6,534 bases of DNA from Lentisphaeria bacterium (GTDB lineage: Bacteria > Verrucomicrobiota > Lentisphaeria > Oligosphaerales > Oligosphaeraceae), in NCBI GenBank assembly GCA_024405235.1, contig JAKSPA010000101.1, positions 1 through 6,534 of the forward strand, read 5' to 3'. A program made the translations under genes and the position numbers. Position 1 is the first letter of the stretch. Every line of letters starts with the position of its first letter. The notes under the pieces were generated by a model. It was not told where the DNA came from and ran no database searches. It was given only the letters and a program-made list of their open reading frames with translations. Below, piece after piece: positions 1 to 5,998 of this stretch.

Positions 1-157
1 CATCGGCATACTGCCGTAGAGTATTCTCCACCATCAGCAGATCAGAGACAGGCAGGACGCTTTTGACCTGCCGCGTAAAGGCCACTCCGCCCGCCAGAAA
101 GCAAAGGGAAAGGGCGATTTCAAGCACTATGAGAATTATGGCGATCCGCCGTTTCAT
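1..157 (-). CDS. membrane-anchored hypothetical protein, 5' partial
   Basis: This is the first 52 codons of a minus-strand gene that continues beyond the left edge. It begins with ATG at 157-155. The N-terminus is MKRRIAIILIVLEIALSL, two arginines and a lysine followed by a hydrophobic stretch (about residues 5-27), then a polar segment (TRQVKSVLPVSDLL). This is the pattern of an uncleaved signal anchor or a signal peptide, so the product probably sits in or crosses the inner membrane. A good Shine-Dalgarno (AGAAGG) lies about 11 nt upstream, overlapping the end of the preceding gene, whose TGA at 178-176 is 18 nt before this ATG. It is therefore probably the next gene of the purE operon. I do not recognise the family from this fragment, and no function is assigned. 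Confidence 0.72.
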   Translation of the reverse strand, partial: MKRRIAIILIVLEIALSLCFLAGGVAFTRQVKSVLPVSDLLMVENTLRQYAD

Positions 158-175
158 TCACGTTGTTTCCTTCTG

Positions 176-1414
176 TCAATTGAAAAGCATCTTGTCTATG
201 GCATTCAAAGCATTGCGGCGCTTCAGCGTCTCGAGCCACTCATGCATGCGAAGCGCCCGTTCGTCGTCTTCCTCCGCTTCGTCAAGCATCTCCTCCGCCT
301 TCGCCTGCAAAACCGAAGCGGACTCGAATTCATGGCGACCATCGTAGAGACGCTCGCGGAAATCTCTATTCACCCCCTGACGCAACGCATCCACCGCCGA
401 AATGTATTTGCCGACAGCTTCCTGCAACAGCAGCGGCACGGACGGCAGCAGACGCATCAGACCATTCTGGACTTCGCCCAACGCGGCCGAATCCCAATGA
501 TAGTCGCGAGACAATTCGGGCAGGCGCTCCAGATGGACCCGCATGATGCCGTCCTGCGAATCCGCCGACAGAAACGACACCGTCATCAGCTCTTCAAGAC
601 GCTGCTGCAGCGCTTCGACCGAATCGTCCACCACACGATCGTTTACCAACGCCAAAGCGTTTCGTTCATACCAAGCCTGCATGGTTTCGCCTGGCATTAG
701 CGAGCCTTCCGGCAGCGCGTGCTTGAGCGCCTCAAGCGGCGGCAGTCCGTCTCTGCATTCCGCAAGCGCCCATTCGGCAAGCAGTTCGGGAAGATTTCTC
801 GTCGTTCCTTCAAGAATATCCAGAAGGAGATTGCAATGAACGAGATAGACTCTGAAAAGCGCGCCGTCTGAAAAAGGCGCCGGTCCTGAGACAAGATGTG
901 CGAGAGGCGGGAAGCGCCTCCATGAGAATTGCATCCGTGGGATTCTGAAATCGCGCCGATAGACTCCTGTAGCGCCGAGGCCGCAATAGACCACACGGTT
1001 CGCCAAGGCGGCCGCGACAATCGTCACGCAAGACGGCTCCTTTGGCAGTCGCGTCTGGCAGCATTCGCGAAGGCGTCTTGCGACCATTGCATGAAAGACT
1101 CGCCACACGCCGCGATGAGCGCTCTCGTTCGATGGCACAGCCACCGAACTTCCAGTGAATTCGTCTTCGGAGAACTCTCTCTCCAGCGCGTAGAAATTGA
1201 GCGTGCGCTTTGGGATTCCAGCGGTTTTGAAGAGGCCGTCGGTTTCTCTGTGGCACATCCTCACGAGCATCTGGAGATTCCAGAGACTCTCCTGCCTGAG
1301 CGCGAAGAGCTCCGAATTTTCAGTGGCGCACTTGCAGCTGACGCCCTCCTGCGCAAAAAGCGGCAGCGAGAGCGCCAGCATGATAATAATGTAGAAGTAT
1401 TTCTTCAACTGCAT
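176..1414 (-). CDS. secreted Cys-rich protein of unknown function (412 aa)
   Basis: I do not recognise this family. The N-terminus (MQLKKYFYIIIMLALSLPLFAQ) is a classic Sec signal peptide: basic start, hydrophobic core at about residues 6-20, and probable signal peptidase I cleavage after LFA (residue 21). C27 and C29 follow shortly, but GVSC is a poor lipobox, so a lipoprotein is unlikely. The mature part has at least nine cysteines (27, 29, 54, 118, 119, 129, 144, 194, 220), all in the N-terminal half, which suggests disulfides outside the cytoplasm. Residues 190-220 form a helical stretch with LPELLAEWALAE. Residues about 360-400 are highly charged and probably helical or coiled coil (KAEEMLDEAEEDDERALRM). 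I chose ATG 1414-1412; a TTG directly before it (1417-1415), which would give 413 aa, is the alternative. The start follows the purE stop by 3 nt with no good Shine-Dalgarno, which implies translational coupling to purE. Confidence 0.8.
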   Translation of the reverse strand: MQLKKYFYIIIMLALSLPLFAQEGVSCKCATENSELFALRQESLWNLQMLVRMCHRETDGLFKTAGIPKRTLNFYALEREFSEDEFTGSSVAVPSNESAHRGVWRVFHAMVARRLRECCQTRLPKEPSCVTIVAAALANRVVYCGLGATGVYRRDFRIPRMQFSWRRFPPLAHLVSGPAPFSDGALFRVYLVHCNLLLDILEGTTRNLPELLAEWALAECRDGLPPLEALKHALPEGSLMPGETMQAWYERNALALVNDRVVDDSVEALQQRLEELMTVSFLSADSQDGIMRVHLERLPELSRDYHWDSAALGEVQNGLMRLLPSVPLLLQEAVGKYISAVDALRQGVNRDFRERLYDGRHEFESASVLQAKAEEMLDEAEEDDERALRMHEWLETLKRRNALNAIDKMLFN

Positions 1415-1417
1415 CAA

Positions 1418-1912
1418 TTAGAGATTCTGAATCTCCGCATCCGCGGCCAGAACCTTCTCACGACGCGCAGCACGCTCTGCGGCGAGTTTTTCGCGCAGCG
1501 CGTTGTCCGCCAGCGAAAGGATCTCCGCCGCAAGCAATCCCGCATTCGTGGCACCGCCCGAACCGACGCCGACCGTCGCCACGGGAATGCCGCCTGGCAT
1601 CTGCACAGTCGCCAGAAGGGCGTCCATGCCATGGAACGCGCCGCCTTCGACTGGAATGCCGATGACGGGCAGAAGAGTATGCGCCGCGACTGCGCCTGCG
1701 AGATGCGCCGCGCCGCCTGCAGCCGCGATGATGACGCCGTAGCCGTTGGCGATTGCGTTGTCGGTGAAATCCGCCACGACATCGGGAGTGCGGTGGGCGC
1801 TCATGACACGCACCGTCGTCTCGACGCCGAGTTTCTTTAGGATGTCGATGCAACCCTGAATCTTCGGCAGATCAGAATTGCTTCCCATTAGCACAGCTGC
1901 TTTCAATGACAT
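1418..1912 (-). CDS. purE: PurE, N5-carboxyaminoimidazole ribonucleotide mutase
   Basis: Full-length PurE of 164 aa, the usual size. It acts in cytoplasmic de novo purine synthesis, converting N5-CAIR to CAIR (class I), or carboxylating AIR directly if it is a class II enzyme. Visible family motifs are the phosphate-binding loop MGSNSD (9-14), the active-site SAHRTPD (38-44) with H40 matching the essential His45 of E. coli, the Gly/Ala-rich AAAGGAAHLAG near residues 63-73, and TVQMPGGIPVATV near 103-115. The following GSGGATNAGLLA differs from the E. coli GKAGAANAALLA. The start ATG lies 11 nt after a modest GGA-containing Shine-Dalgarno in an A-rich leader. No purK is visible nearby; class I enzymes normally need PurK, so the class cannot be settled from this window. 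It heads a probable operon with the secreted protein downstream. Confidence 0.96.
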   Translation of the reverse strand: MSLKAAVLMGSNSDLPKIQGCIDILKKLGVETTVRVMSAHRTPDVVADFTDNAIANGYGVIIAAAGGAAHLAGAVAAHTLLPVIGIPVEGGAFHGMDALLATVQMPGGIPVATVGVGSGGATNAGLLAAEILSLADNALREKLAAERAARREKVLAADAEIQNL

Positions 1913-1946
1913 TTTTTCGTTTTCCTTTTTTTGATGTTACTCTATT

Positions 1947-1972
1947 CAATTCTCAATGCTCAATGCTCAATT
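1947..1972. repeat. 7-bp tandem repeat CAATKCT
   Basis: Three consecutive heptamers, CAATTCT, CAATGCT and CAATGCT, are followed by a partial CAATT. A related, looser run (AATGCTAGATGCTGAATC) continues at 1980-1997. On the minus strand the heptamers read as repeated ATTGAGC, upstream of purE. They fall within the likely purE leader or promoter region, but no convincing -35/-10 pair is visible there. Confidence 0.7.
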
Positions 1973-2001
1973 AATTAAGAATGCTAGATGCTGAATCAAT
2001 T

Positions 2002-2079
2002 CCGCGGAGCGGACTACGCCTTGCAGCGCTAAGAATAGTGCCGCGGAGCGGACTACGCCTTGCAGCGCTAAGAATAGTG
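2002..2079. repeat. two exact 39-bp tandem repeats
   Basis: The unit beginning CCGCGGAGCGGACTACG and ending GCTAAGAATAGTG occurs at 2002-2040 and again at 2041-2079 with no mismatch and no spacer. A third copy starts at 2080 with CCGCGGAGC and then departs into TTGCTCCGCGG, closing the hairpin. Because 39 is a multiple of three, reading frames stay open through the array, which produces a repetitive spurious peptide. Perfect identity suggests recent duplication or active homogenisation. Confidence 0.93.
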
Positions 2080-2099
2080 CCGCGGAGCTTGCTCCGCGG
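2080..2099. other. GC-rich perfect hairpin (9-bp stem)
   Basis: CCGCGGAGC, then TT, then GCTCCGCGG: nine complementary bases on each side of a 2-nt centre (in RNA, more realistically an 8-bp stem with a 4-nt loop). It lies about 43 nt downstream of the pflX-like stop on the minus strand. No T-run follows on either strand, so it is not a canonical intrinsic terminator. It might still stabilise the 3' end of the pflX mRNA or assist termination. Confidence 0.6.
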
Positions 2100-2109
2100 A
2101 ATCATCCAG

Positions 2110-2121
2110 GAGTCTAGACTC
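2110..2121. other. 12-bp perfect palindrome GAGTCTAGACTC
   Basis: A self-complementary dodecamer lies between the hairpin and the end of the pflX-like gene. It could be a dimeric protein-binding site or simply part of the repeat element. No function can be assigned from sequence alone. Confidence 0.4.
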
Positions 2122-2142
2122 TTCTGTGTGAATTGAGAATTG

Positions 2143-3090
2143 CTAGAACTCTTTTCCCTGTGCGATGGCATTGCCTTTGAAGGCCTCGCCCTGGTGACGG
2201 AAGTCCGGAATGAAATTTTCATCGCCTGCGTCTGGCTGCAGGAAGACTTTGTAGAAACCGAATTCCTCCACGGCCTCCATGACGCGTCGGTATTCGTCAT
2301 CGTTCACCACGCGTGTGAACAAGCCGCGCCTGTGGCACTCAGGCATAGGCCTGAACTGCCGCATGACGGAAATCGGAAGGCCTGGTCCGAATTCGTTGTA
2401 AAGCGCCTTGAGGACGCCGAGGGAATTCTCCACTTCGCCAGGCAGAACAAGATGCCGCACAAGCACGCCGCGATTTGCGGCCATCTCGCCCGTCTCGTCG
2501 AACGGCCGCAGGAATCCCGCCGTATCAACAAGAAACTTCAGCGCCTCCATGGCGACCTCTGGATAGTCCTCGCGGCCCATGCACGTCCGTGCAAGCGCAC
2601 CATTGCTGTATTTGAAATCGGGCAGGAAGATCTCCACGCCGTTGTCGTAGGCGTCGGCAAGAGTTTTGACACTGCTGTAGCCGCTGCTGTTCCAGATGAC
2701 GGGGAGTTCGCAACCGCCCTCGCGAACGCGCTTCAGCACGGCACGCAAATGCGGCCAATAGTGGTCAGGCGTCACGAAATTTATATTCCGCACGCCCTTC
2801 GCAGCCATTGCGAGAATGCGTTCCGCAGCCTCCTCCACGCTCAGAAAATCGCCGACGTGCTCCGTGGACAGCTGGTAGTTCTGGCAGAAGAAGCAGCCGC
2901 AGGAGCATCCTGTCAGAAAGACAGTGCCGCTGCCCTCTTTGCCGACAAGCGGCGGCTCTTCGCCGAAATGCGGCTCAATTGCCGCTATGCGCAGTTCCGC
3001 AGGCTCGCCGCAAAAGCCCTTCTGCCCTGCGGCACGATTCGCGCCACAGCGTCTCGGACACAATTCGCAATGTTCGTATTCGGGAAACAT
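2143..3090 (-). CDS. pflX: PflX-like radical SAM protein (COG1313 type)
   Basis: A 315-aa radical SAM enzyme of the uncharacterised group related to pyruvate formate-lyase activase. It should bind a [4Fe-4S] cluster and cleave S-adenosylmethionine; its substrate is unknown. The N-terminus carries a Cys set, C8-x2-C11-x3-C15 and C27 (CELCPRRCG...GFC), typical of this group. The radical SAM motif CSCGCFFC occupies 62-69 (cluster ligands C62, C66, C69; C64 is an extra Cys) and is followed by QNYQLS. Other conserved blocks are PHFGEEPPLVG (40-50), NINFVTPDHYWPHL (102-115), the segments WNSSGY and FLPDFKYS, and RGVLVRHLVLPGE. It starts at an ATG 3 nt after the hisA stop with a weak Shine-Dalgarno, so translation is probably coupled. 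No pyruvate formate-lyase or other glycyl-radical enzyme is visible here. The family call is firm; the physiological role is unknown. Confidence 0.9.
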   Translation of the reverse strand: MFPEYEHCELCPRRCGANRAAGQKGFCGEPAELRIAAIEPHFGEEPPLVGKEGSGTVFLTGCSCGCFFCQNYQLSTEHVGDFLSVEEAAERILAMAAKGVRNINFVTPDHYWPHLRAVLKRVREGGCELPVIWNSSGYSSVKTLADAYDNGVEIFLPDFKYSNGALARTCMGREDYPEVAMEALKFLVDTAGFLRPFDETGEMAANRGVLVRHLVLPGEVENSLGVLKALYNEFGPGLPISVMRQFRPMPECHRRGLFTRVVNDDEYRRVMEAVEEFGFYKVFLQPDAGDENFIPDFRHQGEAFKGNAIAQGKEF

Positions 3091-3093
3091 GGT

Positions 3094-3840
3094 TCACTCG
3101 ATCCGCTTCAAAATGTCGTATGGCAGATTGCCGCCGAAGAGATCCAGCGCGCTGCCGACAGTGAAATCAATACGTCCCGCGCCTGCCGTACGTATGCGCT
3201 GAATGTCCTCAAGCGAACGGATGCCGCCTGCGTAGGTCACAGGATAGTGGCACCACTCGGCAAGACGAGCCACCAGAGTCTCGTCGATTCCCTGCTTGAG
3301 TCCCTCCACATCAACGGCATGAATCAGAAATTCGCAGCAGCATTCGCCAAGATAGTCGAAGGTCTTTTCAGAGAGCGTCAGATGCGTCAGTTTCTGCCAG
3401 CGGTCGCAGGCGACGACGTATTCACCGTCCACATTGCGGCAGGAGAGATCCAGCACAAGCCTCTCGCGCGGCACCGCTCGCCGCAACGATTCCAGCCGCT
3501 GCGGCACGAAATCGCCGTCCGCGAAAAGATAGGACGTCACGATCACATGTGAGGCGCCCGCCTCAATCCACTCGGATGCGTTCTCAGGCGTGATGCCGCC
3601 GCCGATCTGAAGGAAATTCGGGCAGGCGGAAAGCGCTTCACGCGCGGCATCGTCATTGCCAGGACCAAGCTTGATCACATGGCCGCCGCACAAACCATCG
3701 TCGTGGTATTTTCGCGCGAACCAGCCAGGCGATTCGGAAGCGACATAATTCTCCTCCGCGCCTGCGCCGTCCCGCAGCGATGAACCGACAATCTGCTTCA
3801 CACGGCCGCCGTGTAGGTCAATGCATGGTCTGAAACGCAT
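3094..3840 (-). CDS. hisA: eukaryotic-type HisA (HIS6-like) ProFAR isomerase
   Basis: A 248-aa (beta/alpha)8 isomerase that converts ProFAR to PRFAR in histidine biosynthesis, in the cytoplasm. Its motifs match yeast HIS6 and not ordinary bacterial HisA: CIDLHGGRVKQIVG (6-19), HVIKLGPGNDDAAREAL (54-70), FLQIGGGI (76-83), VIVTSYLF (99-106), DLSCR (131-135), FLIHAVDVEGL (171-181), YAGGI (203-207) and GSALDLFGGNLP (229-240). D8 and D131 are the expected catalytic aspartates by analogy with HisA of Thermotoga (D8, D127). A Cys triplet, CCC at 167-169, is unusual. The ATG is 7 nt after the esterase stop and has no clear Shine-Dalgarno, so it probably depends on upstream translation. No other his gene is nearby. 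Eukaryote-like HisA is rare in bacteria, and lateral transfer has been proposed for Fibrobacter (recalled, not checked). Confidence 0.93.
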   Translation of the reverse strand: MRFRPCIDLHGGRVKQIVGSSLRDGAGAEENYVASESPGWFARKYHDDGLCGGHVIKLGPGNDDAAREALSACPNFLQIGGGITPENASEWIEAGASHVIVTSYLFADGDFVPQRLESLRRAVPRERLVLDLSCRNVDGEYVVACDRWQKLTHLTLSEKTFDYLGECCCEFLIHAVDVEGLKQGIDETLVARLAEWCHYPVTYAGGIRSLEDIQRIRTAGAGRIDFTVGSALDLFGGNLPYDILKRIE

Positions 3841-3847
3841 GTGTTTT

Positions 3848-4573
3848 CTATTTCATCAACATCCACGGAATCGCCTTCTCGATCTGAGAATTCCAGAATC
3901 GCCATTCGTGATCGCGATCCTCTTCGTCCCAGACGACATCGAAACCAGCGGCCTTCAGCCGATCGCGCAAATCGCAGTCGCACTGGTAGAAACGGTCGCG
4001 CAGACCGCATGCGAGATAGAATCTCGGACGAACAGCGCTCTTGAAATCCGCCACCAGACGATAGACATCATCTTCTGCGGAAGGGGCGTCGCCGAAAGCC
4101 TCCGTATAGCACTTCGGATGGGCCTCTTTCACCCAGTTGAGTTCGTATGCTCCCGAAAATGCCGCGACGGCACCATAGCGTTCAGGATTTCTCAGCGCGA
4201 TCTTGACGGCACCGTAGCCGCCCATGGAAAGGCCTGCGATGAAGCGCTTGTCGGCGGTCTTCGCCACGTTGAAGGTCCGCTCGATGAATTCGGGCAGTTC
4301 TTTCGACACATAGTCGTAGTAGTTGCAGCCGTCTATCTGATTGGAATACCACGAACGGGCGCCGTCAGGCATGACAACCATGATGTTCTTCTCGTCGGCA
4401 AAGAGCTCAATGAGACTGCGACGCATCCAATTCGAATAGTCGTCCGACAGGCCATGCAGAAGATAGAGCACTGGAAGCGGATCCTTTCCATTCCAATAAC
4501 TCGGATGCACAATGTTGATATTTGTCTGCTTTTCCAGGCTAGCAGAACACATTACACATTGAAAGAGAGACAT
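3848..4573 (-). CDS. alpha/beta-hydrolase esterase (esterase D / FrmB-like)
   Basis: A 241-aa protein of the putative-esterase family (COG0627 type: S-formylglutathione hydrolase, tributyrin esterase and CE1-like relatives). The fold markers are an oxyanion-region LLHGLSDDYSNW (38-49), the nucleophile elbow GLSMGGYGA (114-122) with S116, a probable acid D193 in CGLRDRFY, and a probable catalytic H222 in RDHEWRFW, so the triad appears complete. No signal peptide is seen (MSLFQCVMCSASLEKQ), which points to a cytoplasmic enzyme cleaving small acyl esters, perhaps acetyl or feruloyl groups released from imported carbohydrate. The substrate cannot be told from sequence. AAGGAGG lies 5 nt before the ATG, the best ribosome site in the window, so this gene probably opens the esterase-hisA-pflX transcript. 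Confidence 0.88.
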   Translation of the reverse strand: MSLFQCVMCSASLEKQTNINIVHPSYWNGKDPLPVLYLLHGLSDDYSNWMRRSLIELFADEKNIMVVMPDGARSWYSNQIDGCNYYDYVSKELPEFIERTFNVAKTADKRFIAGLSMGGYGAVKIALRNPERYGAVAAFSGAYELNWVKEAHPKCYTEAFGDAPSAEDDVYRLVADFKSAVRPRFYLACGLRDRFYQCDCDLRDRLKAAGFDVVWDEEDRDHEWRFWNSQIEKAIPWMLMK

Positions 4574-4578
4574 TTATT

Positions 4579-4585
4579 CCTCCTT
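4579..4585 (-). promoter_or_regulatory. strong Shine-Dalgarno of the esterase gene
   Basis: On the minus strand AAGGAGG is followed by AATAA and then the ATG at 4573. This full-consensus site, 5 nt from the start, fixes the esterase start. It contrasts with the poor sites of the coupled hisA and pflX-like genes downstream. Confidence 0.85.
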
Positions 4586-4599
4586 GTTTTCTTAAAAGC

Positions 4600-4626
4600 G
4601 CAAAACACGTGAAACACGCATTTTGC
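4600..4626 (-). terminator. possible terminator or attenuating hairpin after gltA
   Basis: The sequence is symmetric: GCAAAA, CA, CGTG, AAA, CACG, CA, TTTTGC. This gives a 6-bp outer stem, a 2x2 internal mismatch, a 4-bp inner stem and a 3-nt loop. On the minus strand it begins 11 nt after the gltA stop and is followed by GCTTTTAAG, a weak T-tract. It may terminate gltA transcription partly, leaving some readthrough into the esterase operon. The internal mismatch and short T-run keep confidence low. Confidence 0.35.
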
Positions 4627-4637
4627 AATGTGCGCGC

Positions 4638-5954
4638 CTACTCCTTGTAGGGCTTCTGTGAAATCGTTTCGGCGACGGTCCGCGATTCGGGGCCGACATA
4701 GACCTGCCGCGGGCGCACGATGCGCTGAATCTCGTCGTCACGCTGTTCAAGCCACTGTGCAATCCATCCAGGCAGACGTCCGATTGCGAACATGACAGTG
4801 AACATGTTGACGGGAATTCCCATCGCACGATATGCGAGTCCCGTGTAGAAATCCACATTTGGATAGAGATGTCTGTCCTGGAAATAGCTGTCCGCCATGG
4901 CGGTGGCTTCCAGTTCCTGCGCATAGTCGAGAAGCGGATCGTCCTTTCCAGAAGCATGGCTGATCACCTGCTTGCAGATCTTGCTTGCGACACGCGCTCT
5001 TGGATCGTATGTCTTGTAAACGCGATGTCCGAAACCGAAGAGCCTGAAATTGCTCGACTTGTCTTTCGCGCGTTCCACGAGCGCCTTCGGACTCGTGCCT
5101 GTCTTTATCGCATCCTCCAGAACCTCAAGGACCTTCTGGTTCGCGCCGCCATGTAGAGGTCCCCACAGCGCGCAGACGCCAGCGGAGATGCTCGCATAGA
5201 GATTCGCGCGGCTGGAACCGACGGCGCGCACCACTGATGTCGAGCAGTTCTGCTCGTGGTCGGCATGCAGAATAAGCAGCTGATTCAGTGCGCGAGTCAC
5301 GACGGGATCAGGCACATAGTCGTTCACTGGCGTTCTGAACATCATGTTCAGGAAGTTCTCGCAATAGCGCAGATCGCTGCGTGGATAGACGATCGGATGG
5401 CCCATGTATTTCTTGTAGGAGAAGGCAGCGATCGTGCGGAGCTTCGACAGCAGTCGCGCAACGGTGATATCGATGGCTTCCGTCATCTCCGTCTCCAGTT
5501 CAGGATAGAAGGTCGAAAGCGAAACGACCATCGCGGAGAGAATCGCCATCGGGTGCGCGTGATCTGGATAGAGCGCAAAGAAATTCCGCATGTTCTCATG
5601 GAGCATGGAATGCAGGTTCATCTGCGTACTGAACGCGTTGTATTCGCTCGGCGTCGGCAGGAAGCCATGCACCAGAAGATAGGCGACTTCAAGGAAGGAA
5701 CAGTGTTCGGCAAGGTCCTCGATATCGTATCCGCGATAGCGCAAAATGCCCTTGTTGCCGTCAACGAAGGTGATATTGCTTTCGCCTACGCCTGTGTTCA
5801 CCATGCCTGGATCGAAAGTCACAAGGCCTGTGTTCTTGCGCAGTGACTGTATGTCAAGAGCGCGTTCGCCCTCCGTCCCCTCGAGTACGGGAATATTGTA
5901 ATCGCAACCATCGTAAGTCAGGCGCGCATCGCCAATTTTCTTTGTCAGACTCAT
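4638..5954 (-). CDS. gltA: GltA, citrate synthase
   Basis: A 438-aa, full-length citrate synthase of the bacterial (GltA-like) type. It condenses oxaloacetate and acetyl-CoA to citrate in the cytoplasm. Catalytic blocks are intact: H268 in GPLHGGANQ (266-273), H310 in FGFGHRVYK (307-314) and D368 in NVDFYTG (366-372), matching the His/His/Asp triad. The oxaloacetate-binding His is probably H233 in ADHEQNCSTS (231-240). The N-terminal domain with FDPGMVNTG and GILRYRGYDIEDLAE is typical of the family. The start ATG has AAAGGAA about 9 nt upstream. Upstream lies a divergent MATE gene, and downstream the esterase operon follows after 64 nt. In an anaerobe its main role would be 2-oxoglutarate and glutamate supply; that is inference, since no other TCA gene is visible. 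Confidence 0.97.
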   Translation of the reverse strand: MSLTKKIGDARLTYDGCDYNIPVLEGTEGERALDIQSLRKNTGLVTFDPGMVNTGVGESNITFVDGNKGILRYRGYDIEDLAEHCSFLEVAYLLVHGFLPTPSEYNAFSTQMNLHSMLHENMRNFFALYPDHAHPMAILSAMVVSLSTFYPELETEMTEAIDITVARLLSKLRTIAAFSYKKYMGHPIVYPRSDLRYCENFLNMMFRTPVNDYVPDPVVTRALNQLLILHADHEQNCSTSVVRAVGSSRANLYASISAGVCALWGPLHGGANQKVLEVLEDAIKTGTSPKALVERAKDKSSNFRLFGFGHRVYKTYDPRARVASKICKQVISHASGKDDPLLDYAQELEATAMADSYFQDRHLYPNVDFYTGLAYRAMGIPVNMFTVMFAIGRLPGWIAQWLEQRDDEIQRIVRPRQVYVGPESRTVAETISQKPYKE

Positions 5955-5998
5955 AAGAAAGATTCCTTTTTTTTCTTTATCATCATCGTAAATTACGT

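Larger units (their letters stand above)
1947..2142. repeat. nested inverted-repeat element in the purE-pflX gap
   Basis: This block fills most of the 230-bp gap between the pflX-like stop and the purE start. An outer 11-bp inverted pair (CAATTCTCAAT at 1947-1957 and ATTGAGAATTG at 2132-2142) encloses an inner exact 12-bp inverted pair (ATTCCGCGGAGC at 1999-2010 and GCTCCGCGGAAT at 2091-2102). Within the inner pair lie two exact 39-bp tandem units and a hairpin. The right outer arm ends exactly where the pflX-like TAG (2145-2143) begins. The GC-rich inner part stands out from the AT-rich flanks. No transposase or ORF with protein character is present. It could be a non-autonomous mobile or REP/BIME-like element, or a locally expanded repeat. 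Reading it as an element is an inference; the repeats themselves are seen directly. Confidence 0.65.

Noticed and set aside
1330..1345. Lipoprotein signal on the secreted protein (GVSC, C27)
   Set aside because: The residues before the cysteine do not fit a lipobox, and the hydrophobic core ends several residues earlier at LFAQ, which suits signal peptidase I.
929..1840. 303-codon open frame on the plus strand
   Set aside because: Antisense to purE and the secreted protein, with Arg/Ala/His-rich composition and no family motif.
2002..2099. CRISPR array
   Set aside because: The 39-bp units abut directly with no spacers, and only two full copies exist with no cas gene.
2080..2099. Canonical rho-independent terminator
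   Set aside because: The stem is strong, but no T-run follows on either strand, so I list it only as a hairpin.
1971..2300. 109-codon open frame on the minus strand through the repeat region
   Set aside because: Its repetitive C-terminus is just the 39-bp repeat translated, and it overlaps the end of the pflX-like gene in another frame.
2140..3552. 470-codon open frame on the plus strand
   Set aside because: It lies antisense to both the pflX-like gene and hisA, which have clear family motifs. It shows no recognisable motif and crosses the gene boundary, so it is a shadow frame kept open by GC-rich codon use.
5256..5846. 196-codon open frame on the plus strand
   Set aside because: Fully inside gltA on the opposite strand; gltA is certain from its catalytic motifs.
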